Below, piece by piece: positions 7,078-11,180 of a stretch of DNA of 11,180 nucleotides. How positions within the stretch are numbered: position 1 is the first letter of the stretch; the number at the start of each line of letters is the position of its first letter. Location of the stretch: assembly GCA_002359095.1 (NCBI GenBank), contig DEQD01000001.1, positions 1 through 11,180 on the forward strand, written 5' to 3'. The notes beneath the pieces are model-generated. The model was given only the letters and a program-made list of their open reading frames with translations. It had not been told where the DNA came from and made no database searches. Both the position numbers and the translations under genes were made by a program. The DNA is from Caryophanales bacterium UBA3375 (lineage in GTDB: Bacteria; Bacillota_I; Bacilli_A; UBA3375).

Positions 7078-8448
7078 TTATCTCCCTATTAAACTATTAA
7101 CTACTTCTTGTTCAATATAAGGGACAGTTCCTTCTTTTTTGTATTGAACTTTTTGTCCACCTTTACCTAATAACACTAATACATCATCGTTAGCTAAATT
7201 TGATAATCCGAATCTAATTGCTTCCACTCTATCTTCAATTTCACGAACCTTATTAGGATCACCTATTCCTTGTTTAATTTGGTTATTAATATCACTAACT
7301 AGTTCACTTCTTGGATCATCTTCAGTTAAGATAATTCCATCACAATATTTATCCATAATTGAACCAATAGTAGCACGCTTAGTAGTATCACGTTCGCCTG
7401 CACAACCATTTACGACAAATACTCTACCTTTAGTATTATTTCTTACTAATTTTAAAACTTTTTTAATACTATCTGGTGTATGAGCAAAATCAATAATTAC
7501 TTTATTATTATTTACTAAGCGGGTAACTTCCATACGTCCATCAACAGTAATTTGTTTAATTTCATTTAAATATGGTGTGTAATCAATTCCTAATCGTTCT
7601 AATAAAACTAATACTGAAGTTAAATTATAGATATTAAACTCACCTATTAAATTAGAATCAATTAAACGATGATTAATATAAAACTTATTACCATCTAAAT
7701 TTGCACTAACACATCCAACTTGATAATTTGCTTTATTTAAATTACATGAAAAACTAATAACATCATCTTGTTTACTTACATCATTAAAGTAAATATCATC
7801 AGCATTAACAATTTTAACTCCACCTTCTTTTACTTTATCTAATATTTTTAATTTAGCTTGTTTATAACTTTCCATATCTTTATGAAAATCAAGGTGTTCA
7901 GGAGTTAAGTTTGTTAATATAACTCCATCAAATAATAAATCACCTAAACGGTTTTGTTCTAGTGCATGCGATGATACTTCCATCACAAAATACTTAACAC
8001 CATTTTGATAACTAGTTTGTAAATAACGATATAAATCTTCTGCAAACGGTGTTGTTAAACCAATGTTTTCAACTTCATTATTTGCTATCATAAAACCACT
8101 AGTTCCTAGATATGATGCATTTAATCCCATTTTATTTAATATTTGACTTAATATTAATGCTGTTGAAGTTTTACCATCCGTACCAGTAATACCAATAATT
8201 TTAATATTTTCTTTAATTAAATCAAACTGATATATTTCTTTACATAAATCAAGATAAGTTTGATTAATATCCTCTACTTGAATATAATTACTTACACCTT
8301 CAATTGGTTTAGTACCATATATTCTTGATGCACCATTTCTTATTGCTTCATCAATAAATTCATGACCATCAAATTTAGTTCCTATAAAACAACAATAAAT
8401 TCCACCAGCTACAACTTTACTAGCCTCTTTTGTTATTAGTTTTTGCAT
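7078..8448 (-). CDS. murE: MurE, UDP-MurNAc-tripeptide synthetase
   Basis: Adds the third amino acid to UDP-MurNAc-L-Ala-D-Glu during cytoplasmic peptidoglycan precursor synthesis. The Mur-ligase P-loop is GITGTDGKT (86-94). LTTP (131-134), EVSSHAL (157-163), the lysine expected to be carbamylated (about K199) and GRMEV (304-308) follow, with the C-terminal domain from about 310. The specificity motif is DDPR (377-380) instead of DNPR of meso-diaminopimelate enzymes, and the usual GKGHE is GKGGQ (428-432), so the added residue (mDAP, lysine or another) is unclear. At 456 aa it is shorter than typical (about 490), the N-terminal domain beginning close to the usual DSR region. The start is firm: AGGAGG lies about 4 nt before the ATG. 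It heads the division/wall gene cluster. Confidence 0.93.
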   Translation of the reverse strand: MQKLITKEASKVVAGGIYCCFIGTKFDGHEFIDEAIRNGASRIYGTKPIEGVSNYIQVEDINQTYLDLCKEIYQFDLIKENIKIIGITGTDGKTSTALILSQILNKMGLNASYLGTSGFMIANNEVENIGLTTPFAEDLYRYLQTSYQNGVKYFVMEVSSHALEQNRLGDLLFDGVILTNLTPEHLDFHKDMESYKQAKLKILDKVKEGGVKIVNADDIYFNDVSKQDDVISFSCNLNKANYQVGCVSANLDGNKFYINHRLIDSNLIGEFNIYNLTSVLVLLERLGIDYTPYLNEIKQITVDGRMEVTRLVNNNKVIIDFAHTPDSIKKVLKLVRNNTKGRVFVVNGCAGERDTTKRATIGSIMDKYCDGIILTEDDPRSELVSDINNQIKQGIGDPNKVREIEDRVEAIRFGLSNLANDDVLVLLGKGGQKVQYKKEGTVPYIEQEVVNSLIGR

Positions 8449-8497
8449 ATTCCCTCCTATTATGTATTAATGTCTAAATTGAGACTTTTAATATTTG
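8449..8497 (-). other. Short leader between the accessory block and murE
   Basis: These 49 nt hold the strong murE ribosome binding site (AGGAGGG), a CATAAT that could serve as a weak -10, and a small GTCT/AGAC inverted repeat. I see no T-tailed terminator hairpin and no good -35. The eight-gene operon may therefore be read partly from upstream, or start from a promoter inside the preceding gene. Confidence 0.45.
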
Positions 8498-9427
8498 TTA
8501 GTTATTAGAAATATCATCTAAATATGGAACACTTCTATACATAAAATCATTATCATTATCTACAATAAATTTTAGTAGATGAAAATTATCTAATAATGTT
8601 GTTCCATCATCAAATTTAAACTCTGTTAACATCTCCCAAGCTGATTTAAAACCAGCTTTTGGATTACAAACAAAATCCTCTTCTAATCTATCTGTTTCTA
8701 ATATGGCATCTACAGGTTGATTATTTTCATAAATTAAAAAATTATTATCTCTAAATATTTCTATTTCATCAATATCATACCAATATTCACCTAAAATTCG
8801 TCTAGTTGTAGTAATTAAATATGTTTTTCCTTTATAGATAATTACATCACCATCATTTGCTATTATTTCTAGTCCTTTTTTATCATATGTAGCATTCCCT
8901 GATTCTTTTTCATAAAACATGATGTCCCCAGAACCATAACGCCATACATTTCTACTTAACCACTCATAAATAGTATGACAATATGTATATGGATTAATTA
9001 TAGGTGCTATAATATAATTTTGGATAACATTTGGATCTCTAAAATCACCATAAAATTTTTTACCATCAAGTTCAAATTCATTCCTAAAAGTTTCAAAATC
9101 AGGATAATAAGTAATTTCTCCAGTAGCACAATTAGTTAATTGTACTCCTTCTTTAATGAAATTACCTTCATCATCCATAGTTCTAACCATAAATTTGTAT
9201 TTAAAAGCATTTTGATTAAAATCAAGAGAGGTATCTACTAATTCTTCTCCATAAATATTATATGCAAATCTAACATATTGTTCGACACCTATATATCGAT
9301 TATAATATTTTTCACCATATTTTTTAATTTCATCATAACTCTCATTAGTAACATATAATAATGCATTCAGTCCTGTAGAAATTTGTTTTTCTATAAATTG
9401 TTTTTTATCGATTTCTTGATTATTCAT
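8498..9427 (-). CDS. Unknown protein, second tandem paralogue (candidate immunity protein)
   Basis: A 309-aa soluble protein with no signal peptide or membrane segment; I do not recognise the family. It is roughly three-quarters identical by eye to the gene at 9533-10468, sharing the first 19 residues and long blocks around 88-150, 188-210 and 255-290. A GDVIIYKGKTYLITT segment (193-207) looks like a small beta-rich unit. Differences cluster near residues 43-60, 161-184, 234-255 and in the C-terminal tail. Position after a toxin-like gene suggests an immunity role, which is inference from context only. Its leader matches that of the paralogue, but its Shine-Dalgarno is AAGTAGG instead of AAGGAGG, so expression may be lower. 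It could instead belong to an unrelated paralogous family. Confidence 0.7.
   Translation of the reverse strand: MNNQEIDKKQFIEKQISTGLNALLYVTNESYDEIKKYGEKYYNRYIGVEQYVRFAYNIYGEELVDTSLDFNQNAFKYKFMVRTMDDEGNFIKEGVQLTNCATGEITYYPDFETFRNEFELDGKKFYGDFRDPNVIQNYIIAPIINPYTYCHTIYEWLSRNVWRYGSGDIMFYEKESGNATYDKKGLEIIANDGDVIIYKGKTYLITTTRRILGEYWYDIDEIEIFRDNNFLIYENNQPVDAILETDRLEEDFVCNPKAGFKSAWEMLTEFKFDDGTTLLDNFHLLKFIVDNDNDFMYRSVPYLDDISNN
9024..9114 (-). repeat. 91-nt block identical to 10065-10155
   Basis: A perfectly identical stretch shared by the two tandem paralogues, coding for residues about 105-135. Such identity at synonymous sites beside heavily diverged patches suggests recent exchange or gene conversion between the copies. 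Confidence 0.85.
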
Positions 9428-9435
9428 AAATCCTA

Positions 9436-9461
9436 CTTATCTATTATTATAGATTTCAATT
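9436..9461 (-). repeat. Duplicated 26-nt leader, copy 2, with inverted repeat
   Basis: Identical to 10477-10502. On the minus strand it contains TTGAAATC, then ATCTATAATAATAGAT (9439-9454), a perfect 6-bp inverted repeat with a 4-nt loop that also contains a TATAAT hexamer. It sits the same distance (11 nt) before the ATG as in copy 1. Beyond it, 9462-9532 is very AT-rich sequence with only a weak TAGTTT/AAACTA hairpin and no gene. Confidence 0.8.
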
Positions 9462-9532
9462 TAATTATTTCATTAATATTATTATTTTAAAATGTGTAGT
9501 TTTTTAAACTAAACATTATTTTATCTAATTTT

Positions 9533-10468
9533 TTACTTATTATCATCTAAATATGGAATACTATCATACCAAAATCCATTATCATTATCTACAATGAATT
9601 TAAGTAAATGAAAATTATCTAATAATGTTGTTCCATCATCAAATCTGAATTCTGTTAACATATCCCAAGCAGATTTAAAACCAGCTTTTGGATTACAAAC
9701 TATATCTTCAGCTAATCTAAAATCATCTGAACCAATACCAAATTCTTTATCTATAAGTTCATAATTATCATAAATTAAAAAATTATTATCTCTAAATATT
9801 TCTTTTTCACCAATACCATACCAATATTCACCTAAAATTCGGCTAGTTGTAGTTATTAAATACGTTTTCCCTTTATAGATAATTACATCACCATCATTTG
9901 CTATTATTTCTCTACCAAATTGATCAAAAGTGTCAGAACCACATCCTTTTTTATAAAACATAACATCACCAGCACCTGGTCTAGAAAAATTTCTACTTAA
10001 CCACTCATAAATAGAATGACAATATGTATATGGATTAATTATTGGGGCTATAATATCATTTTTAATAACATTTGGATCTCTAAAATCACCATAAAATTTT
10101 TTACCATCAAGTTCAAATTCATTCCTAAAAGTTTCAAAATCAGGATAATAAGTAACTTCTTTAGTAGCACAATTAGTTAATTGTACACCTTCTTTAATAA
10201 AATTACCTTCATCATCTATAGTTCTAACCATAAATTTATATTTAAACACATCTTGATTAAAATCAAAAGAGGTATCTATCAATTCTTCTCTACAAATATT
10301 ATATACATCAGTGACATATGTTTTAATTCCAATCGGTTCTCCATAATATTTTTCTCCATACTTATTAATTTCTTCATAGCTATCATTGGTAACATACAAT
10401 AATGCATTACGTCCTGTAGAAATTTGTTTTTCTATAAATTGTTTTTTATCAATTTCTTGATTATTCAT
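9533..10468 (-). CDS. Unknown protein, first tandem paralogue (candidate immunity protein)
   Basis: A 311-aa soluble protein, paralogue of the gene at 8498-9427, not assigned to a known family. It is acidic and aromatic-rich, without signal peptide or membrane helices. Conserved blocks shared with its paralogue include the first 19 residues, a YYPDFETFRNEF stretch (107-118), GDVIIYKGKTYLITT (193-207) and a C-terminal segment ending before a variable tail. It begins 32 nt after the stop of the toxin-like gene with a strong AAGGAGG site, so the two are very likely co-transcribed. This toxin-then-immunity order is the standard layout of polymorphic toxin loci and is the only basis for the suggested role. 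Confidence 0.72.
   Translation of the reverse strand: MNNQEIDKKQFIEKQISTGRNALLYVTNDSYEEINKYGEKYYGEPIGIKTYVTDVYNICREELIDTSFDFNQDVFKYKFMVRTIDDEGNFIKEGVQLTNCATKEVTYYPDFETFRNEFELDGKKFYGDFRDPNVIKNDIIAPIINPYTYCHSIYEWLSRNFSRPGAGDVMFYKKGCGSDTFDQFGREIIANDGDVIIYKGKTYLITTTSRILGEYWYGIGEKEIFRDNNFLIYDNYELIDKEFGIGSDDFRLAEDIVCNPKAGFKSAWDMLTEFRFDDGTTLLDNFHLLKFIVDNDNGFWYDSIPYLDDNK
10065..10155 (-). repeat. 91-nt block identical to 9024-9114
   Basis: The partner copy of the identical block in the upstream paralogue, in the same orientation and the same reading frame (residues about 105-135). Confidence 0.85.
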
Positions 10469-10476
10469 ATATCCTC

Positions 10477-10502
10477 CTTATCTATTATTATAGATTTCAA
10501 TT
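10477..10502 (-). repeat. Duplicated 26-nt leader, copy 1, with inverted repeat
   Basis: Identical to 9436-9461. The shared sequence runs from the Shine-Dalgarno edge through the inverted repeat ATCTATAATAATAGAT (10480-10495) and ends inside the stop codon of the toxin-like gene (10501-10503). This places the duplication boundary at the end of that gene. Confidence 0.8.
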
Positions 10503-11180
10503 ACCCTACTTCTCCCAAGTAATGAGTATCGTCTCTAGCTCCACTCCATTTTTTATCATCTGGATTTTGTGTATAATCATATTTATGCCAGTGAGGTAAA
10601 TAATCCGGAGAATGTCCCATCATATCAACTTGATATGATAAACAACCATATTGATAATATGAAATTTGATCTATAGCTCCATCTTTATATTTTATTACTG
10701 TTGTTAATTCAGATGTATCTGAAATAACAGCAGGAACTCCTCTTTCTCCTTGATTTAAAACATAACTATTTTTTGGAACATAAACATCAAATCCAGCACC
10801 TTCAATATTATTAACATGAATTTTTTGTGGTTTACCTGTATATGGTGTTGTTATATCATTAAGATTTTTGATTGCTGATTCACCATCTTTTTTATTTTGT
10901 TTATATACTTTTTTCCATTCTTCTGCCTGATGTTTATTTATTCTCTGTTTATTAAATGCAGTATCTTCTGGAAGAAGTTTAGTTTTTTCAATATTTTCGT
11001 TTTTCCAGTTAATTCCTTCTACATCTAATATCTTATTTCCTTCAATATTTGCTCTTCTATTAAATCCATATATTCCTTTTTTTTGATAGTTAACCATGAT
11101 TGAATCAAATGTATCTACAAGTGACTTATAACCATCTTTAATTCTTTGTTGAGGACCATCAATAATAGTTCTTATTTTAT
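10501..11180 (-). CDS. C-terminal part of a larger protein, candidate polymorphic toxin (5' end outside window)
   Basis: The frame stays open from the stop at 10501 to the window edge, giving 225 visible residues. The ATG at 11095-11097 has no ribosome binding site and the codons before it continue in frame, so it is not the start. The visible part has a charged, helical linker with many Lys/Glu/Asn, then after a P-Y-T-G-K-P segment a compact, aromatic-rich C-terminal domain. That domain ends with GHSPDYLPHWHKYDY and D-D-T-H-Y near the C-terminus; clustered His and Asp residues like these occur in toxin nuclease domains. No specific family is recognised. The two candidate immunity genes directly downstream support a toxin reading (inference). 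It could also be another large modular surface or phage-like protein. Confidence 0.6.
   Translation of the reverse strand, partial: KIRTIIDGPQQRIKDGYKSLVDTFDSIMVNYQKKGIYGFNRRANIEGNKILDVEGINWKNENIEKTKLLPEDTAFNKQRINKHQAEEWKKVYKQNKKDGESAIKNLNDITTPYTGKPQKIHVNNIEGAGFDVYVPKNSYVLNQGERGVPAVISDTSELTTVIKYKDGAIDQISYYQYGCLSYQVDMMGHSPDYLPHWHKYDYTQNPDDKKWSGARDDTHYLGEVG

Noticed and set aside
9497..9511. TAGTTT/AAACTA hairpin between the paralogues as a terminator
   Set aside because: Only six mostly A-T pairs and no run of T's after it in the transcribed direction.
10181..10402. Plus-strand 73-codon frame opposite the first paralogue
   Set aside because: Ile/Phe-rich antisense translation of AT-rich coding DNA; a shadow.
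11095..11097. ATG as the start of the toxin-like gene
   Set aside because: There is no Shine-Dalgarno sequence before it, and the frame continues open through the preceding 27 codons to the window edge.
307..11180. UGA read as tryptophan, as in Mycoplasma-like relatives
   Set aside because: All the housekeeping genes are full length under the standard code, and none needs a UGA to be read through.

Overview
The window is AT-rich DNA from a low-GC, cell-wall-making Bacillota-type bacterium. The evidence is a one-subunit-type glycyl-tRNA synthetase, a DnaI-like helicase loader, MurE, FtsEX and an SEDS protein in one tight cluster, strong AGGAGG ribosome binding sites, and CCA-encoding tRNA genes. 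The reading frames are intact under the standard code, so UGA is not read as Trp as in Mycoplasma. An Erysipelotrichia/RF39-like member of class Bacilli is my best guess; this is inference and not proven by the window.

Layout. Positions 1-280 hold tRNA genes: a cut tRNA-Glu and a tRNA-Ser(GCU) on the minus strand, and a divergent tRNA-Cys(GCA) on the plus strand. A bidirectional terminator hairpin at 293-323 ends both the tRNA-Cys transcript and the long minus-strand operon that converges on it. Positions 307-8448 carry eight minus-strand genes with gaps of at most 8 nt or short overlaps. In transcription order they are murE, ftsE, ftsX, an ftsW-like SEDS gene, glyS, a dnaI-like helicase loader, an RDD-family membrane protein gene, and a GT28/MGDG-synthase-type glycosyltransferase gene. 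Positions 8498-11180 hold an accessory block on the same strand: the 3' end of a larger gene of unknown, toxin-like type, followed by two tandem paralogous genes of unknown function.

How the genes work together. MurE makes a peptidoglycan precursor, the FtsW-like protein polymerises glycan strands at the septum, and FtsEX couples division to cell-wall hydrolysis. The glycosyltransferase probably glycosylates diacylglycerol or a related lipid. glyS and dnaI add translation and replication-initiation functions to the same transcript.

The most notable points are as follows. (1) A candidate polymorphic-toxin tail is followed by two tandem, mosaic-diverged candidate immunity genes, and the duplication includes the upstream leader right up to the toxin stop codon. 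(2) FtsE carries a charged N-terminal extension of about 124 residues. (3) MurE has an acid/amide swap at two positions that bind the third stem-peptide residue in the E. coli enzyme. (4) The tRNA-Ser(GCU) has an acceptor stem whose two strands do not match.
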